From the NCBI GenBank assembly GCA_937922925.1, contig CALAKU010000055.1:1-52549 (forward strand): 52,549 bases of DNA, read 5' to 3'. Below the pieces are notes generated by a model. That model was not told where the DNA came from. It was given only the letters and a program-made list of their open reading frames with translations, and searched no databases. Shown here one piece after another: positions 42,860 through 52,549 of this stretch (position 1 is the first letter of the stretch; each line of letters begins with the position of its first letter). The DNA is from an uncultured Arenicella sp. (GTDB lineage Bacteria; Pseudomonadota; Gammaproteobacteria; Arenicellales; Arenicellaceae). The position numbers and the translations under genes were made by a program.

Positions 42860-43294
42860 TCAAGCGTCAACTTTACCGCCCGCAGCTTCGATTGCGGCTT
42901 TCGCGCCTTTGGTTGCACCGACACCTTGGAGGGTTACGGCTTTATTTAACTCCCCTGACAGCACTACTTTAGCGCGAAGATGGTTGGCATTGATTAAGCC
43001 GGCTTTACGAAGAGCCGCCAAATCAACCACTTCACCTTCAATCAAATTCAACTCATGCAAGCGTATTTCCGCCATGTTTTTAGCCATGCCAGAACGGAAG
43101 CCACGTTTTGGTAAACGCATTTGAAGTGGCATTTGACCACCCTCAAAACCGATTTGAACTTTTCCGCCTGAACGAGATTTTTGACCTTTATGGCCACGAC
43201 CCGCTGTCTTGCCAGTGCCAGAACCAATGCCACGCCCGACTCGCTTACGAGCTCGCTTGGCACCTTCTGCTGGTTTAATGGTATTCAATCGCAT
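42860..43294 (-). CDS. rplO: 50S ribosomal protein L15
   Basis: [20 protein letters not shown] and the glycine-rich [19 protein letters not shown] stretch are the L15 N-terminus; [11 protein letters not shown] follows. Length 144 equals E. coli. It starts three bases after the rpmD stop. Confidence 0.98.
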   Translation of the reverse strand: MRLNTIKPAEGAKRARKRVGRGIGSGTGKTAGRGHKGQKSRSGGKVQIGFEGGQMPLQMRLPKRGFRSGMAKNMAEIRLHELNLIEGEVVDLAALRKAGLINANHLRAKVVLSGELNKAVTLQGVGATKGAKAAIEAAGGKVDA

Positions 43295-43297
43295 TGT

Positions 43298-43483
43298 CTA
43301 ATCCTCTACTTTCAGGAGGTATGAAACTTTGTTGATCATGCCACGGTTCTCAGGAGTATCAATAACCTCAACCGTGTGATGCATGCGACGCAAGCCCAGG
43401 CCTTTAACACAAGCCATGTGCTTGGCACCGCGGCCAAACATGCTTTTGACCAGAGTGACTTTTATTTTCTTTTCGTTCGCCAT
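43298..43483 (-). CDS. rpmD: 50S ribosomal protein L30
   Basis: Short protein of 61 residues. [22 protein letters not shown] and [19 protein letters not shown] are characteristic of L30. The spacing to rplO is three bases, so translation is probably coupled. Confidence 0.97.
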   Translation of the reverse strand: MANEKKIKVTLVKSMFGRGAKHMACVKGLGLRRMHHTVEVIDTPENRGMINKVSYLLKVED

Positions 43484-43526
43484 TGTATAAACCGAATTCG
43501 TTAGCTAAATGAGACAGAAGTAAAAA

Positions 43527-44048
43527 TTACTCCATGATCTCCTTTACGCTTTTGCCACGTTTTGCAGCGACTTGTTGAGGGCTCTTAATAGAACGCAAAC
43601 CTTTGATTGTCGCACGTACTACATTAACCGGATTGGTTGAACCAATGCACTTAGCCAACACATCTTTAACACCAGCGGCTTCAAATACTGCACGCATGGT
43701 GCCACCGGCGATAATTCCAGTACCGGCAGACGCTGGACGCATGATCACGGTTGATCCTGCATGAGTTGCGACCACTGGGTATTGCAAGGTGCCATTAATC
43801 AAATGAATTGGTTTCATCTCGCGTCGGCCTGATTCCATCGCTTTGGAAACCGCCAAGGGCACCTCTTTTGATTTACCACGACCTATGCCGATACTGCCTT
43901 TGCCGTCGCCCACAACCGTGAGTGCCGAGAAACCGAAGATACGACCACCTTTAACTACTTTGGCCACACGTCGAACATTAATCAGTTGCTCAAGACTTTC
44001 GTCTACTGGTTCGCGATTATCGCGATTATTTCTTTTTGGATTCGCCAT
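43527..44048 (-). CDS. rpsE: 30S ribosomal protein S5
   Basis: Contributes to decoding accuracy. The [19 protein letters not shown] segment and [19 protein letters not shown] are diagnostic. Length 173 against 167 in E. coli. Confidence 0.98.
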   Translation of the reverse strand: MANPKRNNRDNREPVDESLEQLINVRRVAKVVKGGRIFGFSALTVVGDGKGSIGIGRGKSKEVPLAVSKAMESGRREMKPIHLINGTLQYPVVATHAGSTVIMRPASAGTGIIAGGTMRAVFEAAGVKDVLAKCIGSTNPVNVVRATIKGLRSIKSPQQVAAKRGKSVKEIME

Positions 44049-44066
44049 TGCTTTTCTCCCGAACCG

Positions 44067-44423
44067 TTATAGCTTAAGGCCGGCTTCACGCGCGGCATCA
44101 GCCAATGCTTTAACTCGACCGTGATAACGAAATCCAGATCGATCAAAGGCAACTTCTTCAACGCCAGCTTGCTTAGCCAACTCTGCGATTTGCTTACCCA
44201 CGGCCGCGGCCGCATCACAGTTACCTGTGGATTTGAGCTCTTTCTTAATGCCTGCGCTTAGAGTTGACGCAGACGCCAATACTTTGCCACCGGTTTCATC
44301 AATCACTTGAGCATAAATGTGTTGCGAAGTGCGGTGAACCGACAGACGCTTAACACCTTGGCGAGCAATTTTTGCGCGGATTTTACGAGCGCGACGTAAA
44401 CGTGCTTGTTTTTTATCTTTCAT
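44067..44423 (-). CDS. rplR: 50S ribosomal protein L18
   Basis: Binds 5S r[23 protein letters not shown] and the C-terminal [20 protein letters not shown] are the L18 blocks. Length 118 is standard. Confidence 0.98.
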   Translation of the reverse strand: MKDKKQARLRRARKIRAKIARQGVKRLSVHRTSQHIYAQVIDETGGKVLASASTLSAGIKKELKSTGNCDAAAAVGKQIAELAKQAGVEEVAFDRSGFRYHGRVKALADAAREAGLKL

Positions 44424-44435
44424 AATGTGTTCCGC

Positions 44436-44969
44436 CTACTTCTTCTTAGCTTGCTTGCGAATAACATATTCATCGGCATAACGAACACCCTTGCCTTTAT
44501 AAGGCTCAGGCTTGCGATAAGCGCGAATCTCGGCTGCTACTTGGCCAACGCGTTGCTTGTCGATTCCAGACACAACAACTTCGGTATTGCTTGGCGTTTC
44601 AACCTTAATACCTTCTGGCACCTCGTACACCACTGGATGCGAGAAACCTAAGGTTAAATTCAGTTTTTGGCCTTGCGCTTGCGCACGATAACCAACACCG
44701 ATGATGGTTAACTTTTTCTCAAAGCCGGCAGTAACGCCAGTAACCATATTGTTTACCAATGCCCGTGTCGTTCCGGCAAGCGCGACTGCTTGCTTGCTTT
44801 CGTCATTGGCCGCCACTTTAATTTGGGCATCTTCTTGTGCGACTGAGACCAGCTCATGCACATTCCACTCAAGCTCACCTTTGGAGCCTTTCACCTTTAC
44901 AACCTGCCCTGACAACGTTACTTCAACGCCGCTGGGTAAGTTGATTGGTGCATTTGCAATACGAGACAT
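44436..44969 (-). CDS. rplF: 50S ribosomal protein L6
   Basis: [17 protein letters not shown] opens, with [13 protein letters not shown] and the C-terminal signature [16 protein letters not shown]. Length 177 equals E. coli. Confidence 0.98.
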   Translation of the reverse strand: MSRIANAPINLPSGVEVTLSGQVVKVKGSKGELEWNVHELVSVAQEDAQIKVAANDESKQAVALAGTTRALVNNMVTGVTAGFEKKLTIIGVGYRAQAQGQKLNLTLGFSHPVVYEVPEGIKVETPSNTEVVVSGIDKQRVGQVAAEIRAYRKPEPYKGKGVRYADEYVIRKQAKKK

Positions 44970-45070
44970 AATTTTACTCTTAAGTTATTTAATGCAGCCT
45001 TAGCTAGATCCAGACAATTGACTTTGACAAAATCCAAACAACGCTTACTTAAACAAACATGCAATAAGAA

Positions 45071-45463
45071 TTAACTTACTGCACACAATACTTCGCCACC
45101 AACACCGGCTGTGCGCGCTGCGCGATCAGTCATAATGCCTTTATTGGTAGAGATAATCGCCACGCCCAAACCGCCATTAACTTGAGGCAATTCAGAAGCG
45201 CTTTTATAAACACGAAGACCTGGCTTGCTAATACGTTGAATCTGCTCGATTACTGGTGAGCCTTCAAAGTACTTAAGCTTGATGCTTAAACTGGGCTTAC
45301 CTTCAACATCGGCAGTTTCGAAGTCTTCAATAAAACCTTCATCTTTGAGCACTTGAGCAATCGCTGCTTTCATTTTCGAACCAGGCATGGTCAATGAAAT
45401 TTTCTCAGCGTGGTGCGCGTTGCGGATTCGTGTCAAAAGATCCGCGATTGGGTCTGTCATCAT
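45071..45463 (-). CDS. rpsH: 30S ribosomal protein S8
   Basis: Primary 16S binder and, in E. coli, the repressor of the spc operon acting at rpl[18 protein letters not shown] opens; the [20 protein letters not shown] block near the C-terminus is diagnostic. Length 130; two adjacent ATG codons leave the start uncertain by one residue. Confidence 0.98.
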   Translation of the reverse strand: MMTDPIADLLTRIRNAHHAEKISLTMPGSKMKAAIAQVLKDEGFIEDFETADVEGKPSLSIKLKYFEGSPVIEQIQRISKPGLRVYKSASELPQVNGGLGVAIISTNKGIMTDRAARTAGVGGEVLCAVS

Positions 45464-45511
45464 GGTGGTGTACCGTTTCTAAATCTATTAAAGGGTCGTT
45501 GTTTACCGCGC

Positions 45512-45817
45512 TTACCAGCTGGCTTTAACAACACCCGGCGCTTGGCCTTTAAGAATCACTTCACGCAACTTGTTACGGCTTAAACCGAACTTGCGATAGT
45601 AGCCATGCGGGCGACCAGTTAAACCACAGCGATTTCGTTGACGAGATTTGGCTGAATCACGCGGCAGTTTTTGCAACGCCAACATAGCCTCCCATTTGTC
45701 ATCGTATTCACTTTCAGGGTTTGACACGATCGCACGAAGTTCGTCTCTTCGTTTTTGATAGCGGTTATTCAACTTACTGCGTTTATCATCACGCGCAATC
45801 ATTGATTTCTTAGCCAT
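45512..45817 (-). CDS. rpsN: 30S ribosomal protein S14 (zinc-free long form)
   Basis: Length 101 with no CxxC zinc motif, the long type. [16 protein letters not shown] opens; the C-terminal [20 protein letters not shown] is the universal S14 signature. Confidence 0.98.
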   Translation of the reverse strand: MAKKSMIARDDKRSKLNNRYQKRRDELRAIVSNPESEYDDKWEAMLALQKLPRDSAKSRQRNRCGLTGRPHGYYRKFGLSRNKLREVILKGQAPGVVKASW

Positions 45818-45835
45818 AGCAACAGTTCTCTTGCT

Positions 45836-46378
45836 TTATTTGGTTTTCAACGGGAAGTTAAAAGCACGTAGTAGGGCTTCCGCTTCTTCGTTGGTATTTG
45901 CACTAGTAGTAATGGTGACATCCATACCGCGCAGCGCATCTACTTTGTCGTAATCGATCTCAGGGAATACGATTTGCTCTTTCAAACCAAACGTATAGTT
46001 GCCCCGGCCATCAAACGACTTTAGGTTTAACCCGCGAAAGTCGCGGATACGTGGGATCGCAATTGCAATCAAGCGATCCAAGAATTCATACATGCGTTCA
46101 CGACGCAAATTCACTTTAGCGCCAATGGGCCATCCATCACGAATTTTAAAACCCGCGACTGACTTACGCGCCAAAGTCACCACTGGCTTTTGACCAGTGA
46201 TCGACTCCAGATCCGCTACTGCGCTTTCAATGATCTTTTTATTACCGACTGCTTCACCAAGGCCCATATTGATAGAAACCATAGTGATGCGCGGAATTTG
46301 CATTGCACTGGAGTAGTTAAACTTTTCTTGCAATTGAGGAACTACGTTGTTCGCGTAATGTTCTTGCAGTCTGCTCAT
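45836..46378 (-). CDS. rplE: 50S ribosomal protein L5
   Basis: Binds 5S rRNA and P-site tRNA. The [20 protein letters not shown] segment, [19 protein letters not shown] and [15 protein letters not shown] are diagnostic. Length 180 against 179 in E. coli. Confidence 0.98.
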   Translation of the reverse strand: MSRLQEHYANNVVPQLQEKFNYSSAMQIPRITMVSINMGLGEAVGNKKIIESAVADLESITGQKPVVTLARKSVAGFKIRDGWPIGAKVNLRRERMYEFLDRLIAIAIPRIRDFRGLNLKSFDGRGNYTFGLKEQIVFPEIDYDKVDALRGMDVTITTSANTNEEAEALLRAFNFPLKTK

Positions 46379-46429
46379 TATTTTTTACCTGATTTAAAAC
46401 CGAGATTTAATTGAGAGGTTCGAGCGCAA

Positions 46430-46744
46430 TTAAGCGTCTACTTTTGACCCATCGCTTTTAAATACGCGGTGTTTTTCTTTGCCTTCGCCTTCAATACGCA
46501 CTTTGTCTGCTTTACCCGTTTTAGGATTCAGCAAGGCGATATTTGAAAGCTGTATAGGTGCTTCTTTTGTCAAGATGCCGCCTGTCACACCGGCCATAGG
46601 ATTAGGGCGCGTGTGCTTTTTAACTAGCTGCACGTCGTTAACAAGCGCTCGACCATCGTCAAGGATTTGAAGGACCTCGCCAGTCTTACCTTTATCGCGG
46701 CCAGTTATCACAATCACCTGATCGCCTTTTTTGATCTTGTTCAT
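46430..46744 (-). CDS. rplX: 50S ribosomal protein L24
   Basis: Early-assembly protein with a KOW motif: KGDQVIVITGRDKGKTGEV. VKKHTRPNPMAGVTGGI follows. Length 104 equals E. coli. Confidence 0.98.
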   Translation of the reverse strand: MNKIKKGDQVIVITGRDKGKTGEVLQILDDGRALVNDVQLVKKHTRPNPMAGVTGGILTKEAPIQLSNIALLNPKTGKADKVRIEGEGKEKHRVFKSDGSKVDA

Positions 46745-46766
46745 GATTTCTATTCCAACTTAGTGG

Positions 46767-47135
46767 TTACAGTACTTCGGGCGCTAGAGAGACAATTTTC
46801 ATGAAATTGTCGCCGCGTAGCTCACGAGTAACTGGGCCAAAGATACGAGTGCCAAGAGGTTGACGCGATGCATTGAGAATCACGGCAGCGTTCTTGTCAA
46901 AGCGGATCAATGAACCATCTGGGCGACGAACGCCTTTTCTGGTACGTACGATAACCGCGTCGTAAACCGCGCCTTTCTTGACGCGCGAGTTTGGCAGTGC
47001 TTCTTTTACGCTGACTTTAATAACGTCACCAATGCCAGCGTAACGACGTTTTGAACCACCCAATACTTTGATGCACATTACTTTGCGTGCGCCACTGTTA
47101 TCGGCTACTTCTAAAATACTTTGCATTTGAATCAT
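46767..47135 (-). CDS. rplN: 50S ribosomal protein L14
   Basis: [19 protein letters not shown] opens and [13 protein letters not shown] closes; both are universal. Length 122 is standard. Confidence 0.98.
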   Translation of the reverse strand: MIQMQSILEVADNSGARKVMCIKVLGGSKRRYAGIGDVIKVSVKEALPNSRVKKGAVYDAVIVRTRKGVRRPDGSLIRFDKNAAVILNASRQPLGTRIFGPVTRELRGDNFMKIVSLAPEVL

Positions 47136-47188
47136 GGCTTTACTCCAAATTATTCAGTGCTTTATTTTGTTCTCGTTGCAAAAGTGGT

Positions 47189-47449
47189 TTAAACGATGAT
47201 CGCTTTTTCAACCACTTTAACCAAACGCCATGATTTGTTTTTCGACAAAGGACGACATTCTTCGATAACGACTGTGTCGCCTTCTCCGCATTCGTTTGCT
47301 TCATCGTGTGCCAAATACTTGGTCGACTTGCGAATATATTTTCCGTACAAAGGATGCTTTTCGCGGCGCTCAACCATCACAGAGATGGTTTTCTGCGCTT
47401 TGTTGCTCACGACTTTGCCTTCAACAGTACGTGCCGTTTTTTCAGTCAT
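47189..47449 (-). CDS. rpsQ: 30S ribosomal protein S17
   Basis: Primary 16S binder. [19 protein letters not shown] and the [20 protein letters not shown] block are diagnostic. Length 86, close to E. coli's 84. The last gene of the S10 operon by the E. coli layout. Confidence 0.98.
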   Translation of the reverse strand: MTEKTARTVEGKVVSNKAQKTISVMVERREKHPLYGKYIRKSTKYLAHDEANECGEGDTVVIEECRPLSKNKSWRLVKVVEKAIIV

Positions 47450-47474
47450 TTCTATAAACCTCTACTTCGCCCGT

Positions 47475-47678
47475 TTATGCCGAAGCTTGTTCGTTCAATA
47501 CGGTCTTGATTCGAGCGACTTGACGGCGGATTTGTTTAAATCGCGCCGTGTTTGATAGTTGCCCTGTGCCGCGCTGCATACGTAAAGTAAATTCTTCTTT
47601 ACGAAGCTCGACCAACTCTTTATTTAAATCTTCAGCTGATTTAGCACGAAGATCTGTTGCTTTGCTTTGCGTTGCCAT
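47475..47678 (-). CDS. rpmC: 50S ribosomal protein L29
   Basis: Near the exit tunnel. The fold is two helices: [19 protein letters not shown], then [16 protein letters not shown] at 47678 is chosen because GGAG lies nine bases upstream; the TTG at 47693 overlaps that site. Length 67 against 63 in E. coli. Confidence 0.96.
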   Translation of the reverse strand: MATQSKATDLRAKSAEDLNKELVELRKEEFTLRMQRGTGQLSNTARFKQIRRQVARIKTVLNEQASA

Positions 47679-47699
47679 TGTCTGATTCTCCAACCGCTA

Positions 47700-48110
47700 C
47701 TAAAGAGCGCGCTTCACAAACTTGCACTTAAAAGGAAGCTTAGCCGCTGCGAGTTTGAATGCCTCGGCTGCAAGCTCTTCGCTTACGCCCTGCAATTCAT
47801 ACAACATTTGGCCAGGCTTAACTTCCATCACCCAAAATTCAGGGTTACCTTTACCTTTGCCCATACGAACTTCTAAAGGCTTCTTAGAAATTGGCTTATC
47901 TGGGAAAACACGGATCCATACTCGGCCACCACGTTTGATGTGACGGGTAATGGTTCGACGTGCGGCTTCAATTTGACGCGAGGTCATGCGCCCACGAGTC
48001 GTCGCTTGTAAGCCGAACTCACCGAAGCTCACTTTGTTGCCGGTGTGCGCTAAACCGCGGTTACGCCCTTTGTGCGCTTTGCGGAATTTGGTACGTTTTG
48101 GTAATAACAT
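47700..48110 (-). CDS. rplP: 50S ribosomal protein L16
   Basis: [19 protein letters not shown] opens; [20 protein letters not shown] and [20 protein letters not shown] are universal. Length 136 equals E. coli. Confidence 0.98.
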   Translation of the reverse strand: MLLPKRTKFRKAHKGRNRGLAHTGNKVSFGEFGLQATTRGRMTSRQIEAARRTITRHIKRGGRVWIRVFPDKPISKKPLEVRMGKGKGNPEFWVMEVKPGQMLYELQGVSEELAAEAFKLAAAKLPFKCKFVKRAL

Positions 48111-48136
48111 TTCGAAATACCTCTAATTCGCCGTCT

Positions 48137-48817
48137 CTAAGACGCCGCCGTTTCGGTCGTTTCTTCAGTCGCTGCTGGTGCATTGACTGCTTGAAAAATT
48201 TCGCCTTTGAAGATCCAAACCTTAACGCCAATAATGCCGTAGGTGGTCAAAGCTTCGCTGGTGGCGTAATCGATGTCGGCGCGCAGAGTATGCAAGGGCA
48301 CTCGACCTTCGCGATACCACTCCGAGCGAGCAATTTCTGCACCATTCAAACGGCCTGAAATCATCACTTTGACGCCTTGAGCACCAGCACGCATAGCAGA
48401 TTGAACCGCGCGCTTCATCGCACGACGAAACATGACGCGTTTTTCTAACTGCTGACAAATACCATCAGCAACCAACTGAGAATTAACTTCAGGTTTGCGG
48501 ATCTCTTCCACCGAGACTTGCGTCGGCAAGCCCGTCATCGCCGCAATTGCTTTACGCATGCGATCAATGTCTTCACCTTTTTTACCGATAACAATACCGG
48601 GGCGAGCGGTGTGGATAACCACATTGATGTTTTGCGCGGGGCGCTCAATCGTAATTTCGCTGACTGCCGCGTTTTTCAATTTTTTCTCTAAGAACTCGCG
48701 CACTTTCAAATCTTGTAATAAGAACTTTGAATATTCGCCTTTCTCAGCAAACCATTTAGCATTGAAGTCTTTAACAATGCCCAAACGCATACCGTTAGGA
48801 TGTACTTTTTGACCCAT
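48137..48817 (-). CDS. rpsC: 30S ribosomal protein S3
   Basis: Lines the mRNA entry channel and carries a KH domain. [18 protein letters not shown] opens, [11 protein letters not shown] is the KH GxxG loop, and [20 protein letters not shown] closes the core. Length 226 with a Thr/Glu/Ala-rich tail. Confidence 0.98.
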   Translation of the reverse strand: MGQKVHPNGMRLGIVKDFNAKWFAEKGEYSKFLLQDLKVREFLEKKLKNAAVSEITIERPAQNINVVIHTARPGIVIGKKGEDIDRMRKAIAAMTGLPTQVSVEEIRKPEVNSQLVADGICQQLEKRVMFRRAMKRAVQSAMRAGAQGVKVMISGRLNGAEIARSEWYREGRVPLHTLRADIDYATSEALTTYGIIGVKVWIFKGEIFQAVNAPAATEETTETAAS

Positions 48818-48831
48818 GGTTAGACTCCGAA

Positions 48832-49176
48832 TTAACTAGTAGCTGCGTCGTCACTCACTTGAACAGTGATATGACTCGTGCGTTTTAAAATACCAAAGGC
48901 TCGGCCTTTAGCTCGCGGGCGCATGCGCTTCATGGTTGGCCCTTCATCAACGAAACACTTTGAAACCACCAACTCATCGATGTCGGCGCTTTCGTTGTGT
49001 TCGGCATTGGCGATGGCTGACTCAAGCGTCTTCATTACCAAGGTCGCTGCTTTGGTTTCGCCAAACGAGAGAATCTCTAAGGCGCGAGCAACCGACTTAC
49101 CGCGAATTTGATCGACCGCCAATCTGGCCTTTTGCGGCGAGATGCGAACGTTTTTTGCTGTTGCTTTAACTTGCAT
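48832..49176 (-). CDS. rplV: 50S ribosomal protein L22
   Basis: Exit-tunnel protein. [19 protein letters not shown] opens the core, and [20 protein letters not shown] is the tunnel-loop signature. ATG 49176 is preferred because GGGGTGA lies five bases upstream; a GTG at 49185 overlaps that site. This gives 114 residues. The rpsS stop is 11 bases before the start. Confidence 0.96.
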   Translation of the reverse strand: MQVKATAKNVRISPQKARLAVDQIRGKSVARALEILSFGETKAATLVMKTLESAIANAEHNESADIDELVVSKCFVDEGPTMKRMRPRAKGRAFGILKRTSHITVQVSDDAATS

Positions 49177-49187
49177 AGTGCTCACCC

Positions 49188-49460
49188 CTACCGACCTTTT
49201 TTATCAGCAATGTGGCCTTTGAAAGTACGAGTTGGCGAAAATTCACCCAACTTGTGCCCAACCATATTCTCGGTAATCAAAACCGGAACATGCTGACGGC
49301 CATTGTGTACCGCAATCGTGAGGCCAACGAATTCAGGCATGATCATGCTACGGCGAGACCATGTCTTAATTGGTTTGCGGTCGCTGTTAGCAACTGCTTT
49401 TTCAACTTTGGCCCACAAGTGATGATCAACAAAAGGGCCTTTTTTAATAGAACGTGCCAT
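49188..49460 (-). CDS. rpsS: 30S ribosomal protein S19
   Basis: [20 protein letters not shown] opens; [19 protein letters not shown] and [14 protein letters not shown] close. Length 90, slightly below E. coli's 92. Confidence 0.98.
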   Translation of the reverse strand: MARSIKKGPFVDHHLWAKVEKAVANSDRKPIKTWSRRSMIMPEFVGLTIAVHNGRQHVPVLITENMVGHKLGEFSPTRTFKGHIADKKGR

Positions 49461-49470
49461 TTAGCTACCC

Positions 49471-50295
49471 CTATTTCTTGCGTCGACGAATAATCATCGA
49501 ATCGCTGCGTTTGTTCGAACGAGTACGGTAACCCTTAGTAGGCACACCCGTTGGTGATACTGGATGACGACCACCAGAGGTACGGCCTTCACCACCACCA
49601 TGTGGATGGTCGACCGGGTTCATCGCAACACCGCGTACGGTTGGGCGAATACCACGCCAGCGTTTCGCACCAGCCTTACCGAGTTTGCGCAAAGAATGCT
49701 CTGAGTTACCAACCTCGCCTAAGGTGGCGCGGCACTCTAAAAGCACCTTACGCATTTCGCCTGAGCGCATGCGGATTTGAGCGTACTTACCTTCTTTACC
49801 AACAAATTGGATTGAAGTACCGGCTGATCGAGCCAATTGACCGCCTTTGCCAGGCTTCATTTCGACGTTGTGGATCACCGAACCAACTGGGATATTGCGC
49901 AATGGCAAACAGTTGCCTACCGCGATTGGCGCATCAACGCCGGAGATCACTTTGGCGCCAGCTTTTAAGCCTTTTGGCGCTAACATATAGCGGCGTTCGC
50001 CATCGGCGTAACACAACAACGCTAAGTGCGCGCTGCGGTTTGGATCGTATTCCAAACGTTCTACTTTAGCTGGGATTGCGTCTTTATTACGACGAAAATC
50101 AACAACACGATATTTGCGCTTATGACCGCCACCACGATGACGGACAGTGATGCGACCTACATTATTTCGCCCATTGGTCGCGCGCTTGGATTCCAGCAAA
50201 GGCTTATAAGGCTCGCCTTTGTGCAATTCAGGCGTCACTACGCGAACTGTGCCGCGGCGACCGGGAGAGGTAGGTTTTAACTTTACCAATGCCAT
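49471..50295 (-). CDS. rplB: 50S ribosomal protein L2
   Basis: Essential for peptidyl transfer. [20 protein letters not shown], and near the C-terminus [19 protein letters not shown], which contains the His associated with the peptidyl-transferase centre. Length 274 against 273 in E. coli. Confidence 0.98.
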   Translation of the reverse strand: MALVKLKPTSPGRRGTVRVVTPELHKGEPYKPLLESKRATNGRNNVGRITVRHRGGGHKRKYRVVDFRRNKDAIPAKVERLEYDPNRSAHLALLCYADGERRYMLAPKGLKAGAKVISGVDAPIAVGNCLPLRNIPVGSVIHNVEMKPGKGGQLARSAGTSIQFVGKEGKYAQIRMRSGEMRKVLLECRATLGEVGNSEHSLRKLGKAGAKRWRGIRPTVRGVAMNPVDHPHGGGEGRTSGGRHPVSPTGVPTKGYRTRSNKRSDSMIIRRRKK

Positions 50296-50360
50296 TTCTG
50301 TTTACCTGATTAAAATATTCTTTCTATGTTCGATGGTTAACGATTAATCGCAACTCACCT

Positions 50361-50675
50361 TTATGCTTGAAACCCAGCGAAATCAATATCGCTGCCTTCT
50401 TTCAAGCGTATGTATGCTTTTTTGCGATCTGATCGCCGACCTGTGCTACGGCCAAAACGCTTGGTTTTGCCCTTTGCATTTAATACCCGAACCGATTCGA
50501 CTTCGACGTCGAATGCTTTTTCGATGGCGGCTTTTACATCGTTTCGCGTTGCGTCGTTAGCAACATAAAACACCGCTTGGCCGTCTTGCTCAGCAGCGCG
50601 TGTACTTTTCTCTGTCACCACTGGCGCGATCAACACTTGATACAAACGATCTTCGCTTAATTTTGATGCGCTCAT
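50361..50675 (-). CDS. rplW: 50S ribosomal protein L23
   Basis: Docking site at the tunnel exit for trigger factor and [23 protein letters not shown] opens and [20 protein letters not shown] follows. Length 104. Its ATG overlaps the rplD stop as ATGA, so the two are translationally coupled. Confidence 0.97.
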   Translation of the reverse strand: MSASKLSEDRLYQVLIAPVVTEKSTRAAEQDGQAVFYVANDATRNDVKAAIEKAFDVEVESVRVLNAKGKTKRFGRSTGRRSDRKKAYIRLKEGSDIDFAGFQA

Positions 50676-51274
50676 GACAACGCCTCCTCAACTTGTTTAA
50701 CTGCTTCGGACGTCATTACAACTTTATCGAAGCCAATCAAACTAACTGGGTTGATCTCCTGCGACTCCATCACGCCAACGTGATACAAGTTGCGCTGAGC
50801 CAACGCTAGGTTTTCATCTAGGTCATGGGTAATAACCAATACGTCATCTAGCTTCAGGTCTTTTAACTTGGCTACGAGCTGTTTGGTCTTAGGCTCGTTT
50901 AGGCTTAGTTCATCTGAGACCAACAAACGTTCTTGACGAACCAACTCAGACAAAATCGAGCGCATAGCGGCGCGATAAGCCTTTTTGTTCATTTTTTGCG
51001 AATAGTCTCTAGGTGTTCCGGGGAACGCCATACCACCACCACGCCAAATATTGCTTCGTGTCGTACCCGCGCGAGCACGACCCGTGCCTTTTTGACGCCA
51101 AGGCTTAGCACCACCGCCTGATACAGCTGAACGGTTTTTCTGTGCCTTGGTGCCTTGACGAGCACCCGCTTGAAACGCCACCACAGCTTGATGAATCAAC
51201 GCTTCGTTGTAGTCGGCACCGAACACTGCGTCTGATGCGCTTACGGCAGAACCATTTACTTGCTTAAGTTCCAT
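50672..51274 (-). CDS. rplD: 50S ribosomal protein L4
   Basis: Tunnel protein and, in E. coli, the feedback regulator of the S10 operon. [20 protein letters not shown] and [20 protein letters not shown] are diagnostic of the tunnel loop. Length 200 against 201 in E. coli. Confidence 0.97.
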   Translation of the reverse strand: MELKQVNGSAVSASDAVFGADYNEALIHQAVVAFQAGARQGTKAQKNRSAVSGGGAKPWRQKGTGRARAGTTRSNIWRGGGMAFPGTPRDYSQKMNKKAYRAAMRSILSELVRQERLLVSDELSLNEPKTKQLVAKLKDLKLDDVLVITHDLDENLALAQRNLYHVGVMESQEINPVSLIGFDKVVMTSEAVKQVEEALS

Positions 51275-51283
51275 GACGATGCC

Positions 51284-51925
51284 CTATTTCTTTGCTTTTA
51301 CAGATGGCTTGATAATGATGCTGCCGCCCTTTGAACCAGGGACACTGCCCTTGACCAAAATAACGTTTCGCTCAGTATCAACACGCACTACTTCAAGGCC
51401 TTGCTGAGTTCGCTTACGCGCTCCCATGTGGCCACCCATTTTTTTGCCTTTAAAGACTTTGCCCGGGTCCTGGCATTGACCAGTTGACCCCAGCGAACGG
51501 TGAGAAACCGAGACGCCGTGCGTGGCTCTCAAGCCGCCGAAACCCCAGCGCTTAATACCACCGGCAAAACCTTTACCAATTGTTGTGCCTTGCACATCAA
51601 CTTTTTGGCCTTCTTCGAATAGATCAGCATTGATCTCAGAGCCCACTTCGAGCTCAGCCTGCGCGGCATCGACTCGAAACTCAGCCAACCGAGTTCCTGG
51701 CGTTACCTTCGCTTTAGCATAGTGACCTTTCATGGCTTTGCTGACGCGATTAGCGCGGCGCTCACCTGAGGCAACTTGCACCGCTTCGTAGCCATCGGTA
51801 TCGGCAGTTTTAACCTGTGTGACACGGTTAGTCGAAATGCCGACCACCGTAACTGGCACTGACTTTCCGTCTTCCTGAAAGACGCGGGTCATACCAATTT
51901 TTTGTCCAATTATTCCAAGTGACAT
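51284..51925 (-). CDS. rplC: 50S ribosomal protein L3
   Basis: Early-assembly protein near the A-site. [20 protein letters not shown] opens; [20 protein letters not shown] and [20 protein letters not shown] (with the conserved Gln-rich methylation loop) follow. Length 213, close to E. coli's 209. Confidence 0.98.
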   Translation of the reverse strand: MSLGIIGQKIGMTRVFQEDGKSVPVTVVGISTNRVTQVKTADTDGYEAVQVASGERRANRVSKAMKGHYAKAKVTPGTRLAEFRVDAAQAELEVGSEINADLFEEGQKVDVQGTTIGKGFAGGIKRWGFGGLRATHGVSVSHRSLGSTGQCQDPGKVFKGKKMGGHMGARKRTQQGLEVVRVDTERNVILVKGSVPGSKGGSIIIKPSVKAKK

Positions 51926-51994
51926 GGTTGTATCTCTTGTTCGTTTAAGTCAGAGGGTTTTACGTATTCCTAAGAATTCGCAGGAAAACCGTGA

Positions 51995-52312
51995 CTAATT
52001 AACTTTAATTTCAACATCGACGCCTGCTGCCAAATCCAAACGCATTAGTGCGTCTACGGTTTTGTCAGTCGGTTCAACGATGTCCACAATGCGCTTGTGT
52101 GTGCGCACTTCAAATTGATCACGCGCTTTTTTGTTGACGTGCGGAGACCGCAATAACGTCAAACGCTCAACACGTGTCGGCAAAGGAATCGGGCCGCAGA
52201 CCATCGCGCCTGTGCGCTTGGCTGTATCAACGATCTCCTGCGCAGAACGATCAATCATTCGATGATCAAACGCTTTCAGGCGAATACGTATTTTTTGATT
52301 TTCGACGCTCAT
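51995..52312 (-). CDS. rpsJ: 30S ribosomal protein S10
   Basis: First gene of the S10 operon; also the NusG/NusE antitermination partner. [20 protein letters not shown] and [20 protein letters not shown] are universal. Length 105, two more than E. coli. The 97-base gap to tuf shows no obvious attenuator hairpin. Confidence 0.98.
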   Translation of the reverse strand: MSVENQKIRIRLKAFDHRMIDRSAQEIVDTAKRTGAMVCGPIPLPTRVERLTLLRSPHVNKKARDQFEVRTHKRIVDIVEPTDKTVDALMRLDLAAGVDVEIKVN

Positions 52313-52409
52313 AGTTAAACCTTAGTTTCGTCTTTGTCTTATCTAATAAATGCTAAGTTCAAGCAGCTCTTGCCTATATTTTTAAACAAAAGCTGCCGAC
52401 TTAATTTTC

Positions 52410-52549
52410 TTAAGCGTTGATTTTAGCGACAACGCCCGCACCAACGGTACGGCCACCTTCACGAATCGCGAAACGAAGACCTTCTTCCATCGCAATCGGC
52501 GCAATCAACTCAACTTGCATCTTGATGTTGTCACCCGGCATCACCATCT
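52410..52549 (-). CDS. tuf: Elongation factor Tu, 3' end (partial)
   Basis: Only the last 45 or so codons are inside the window; the gene continues past the right edge. The frame reads [15 protein letters not shown], then [20 protein letters not shown] and ends AKINA, the EF-Tu C-terminal beta-barrel. Its place upstream of rpsJ fits the str-S10 junction of gammaproteobacteria. Confidence 0.97.
   Translation of the reverse strand, partial: MVMPGDNIKMQVELIAPIAMEEGLRFAIREGGRTVGAGVVAKINA

Overview
The window reads as a chromosome segment of a gram-negative gammaproteobacterium. Supporting this are the rsmI/lpoA/yraN/dolP neighbourhood, an LpxL-type acyltransferase, a heptose adenylyltransferase domain, RppH, fused CysG, class 2 PyrD, a type IV pilus motor ATPase and a canonical S10-spc-alpha ribosomal cluster. 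I cannot fix the genus from sequence alone. No insertion sequence, prophage, CRISPR array or tRNA gene was seen.

Layout, left to right. 1-204: no gene seen. 205-550: RNase P RNA on the minus strand. 574-5325: lipid-acyl block, with a DUF374 acyltransferase diverging from an acyl carrier protein, a fatty acyl-AMP ligase and an LpxL-like acyltransferase, then a convergent cyclopropane-synthase-like methyltransferase. 5367-14571: pyrD, an ATM1-type exporter, a PBP4-like peptidase and rsmI on minus; lpoA, yraN, dolP and rfaE2 on plus. These are largely envelope biogenesis genes. 14589-20787: a transpeptidase, rppH, a HAD phosphatase, a Bcp peroxiredoxin, a glutathione transferase, a PilU-like ATPase and a TrpD2-like protein. 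20835-27652: cysG, rpmA-rplU, ispB, and an mmsA plus FMN glutamate-synthase-family pair.

28046-37674 is the accessory-looking stretch. It holds a 1001-residue hybrid sensor kinase with an AraC-type output domain, then a giant trimeric autotransporter adhesin of about 1820 residues, then a broken gene for a secreted beta-helix-like protein with an in-frame stop. About 85 degenerate 15-residue repeats make up most of the adhesin and pass into ordinary 14-residue YadA-head repeats just before a very short neck and a YadA anchor. Its only two cysteines sit exactly one repeat apart at that transition.

37832-52549 is the ribosomal protein block, all on minus and therefore transcribed right to left: tuf (partial), S10 operon, spc operon ending in secY-rpmJ, and alpha operon rpsM-rpsK-rpsD-rpoA-rplQ with a terminator after rplQ. 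The 37-residue L36 gene lies between secY and rpsM.

The most unusual items are the adhesin architecture with its possible dedicated regulator, the ACP/acyl-AMP ligase/acyltransferase cassette, and ribosomal protein L21 carrying a C-terminal helix-hairpin-helix domain. All functional calls come from reading motifs and family resemblance; no database search was run.
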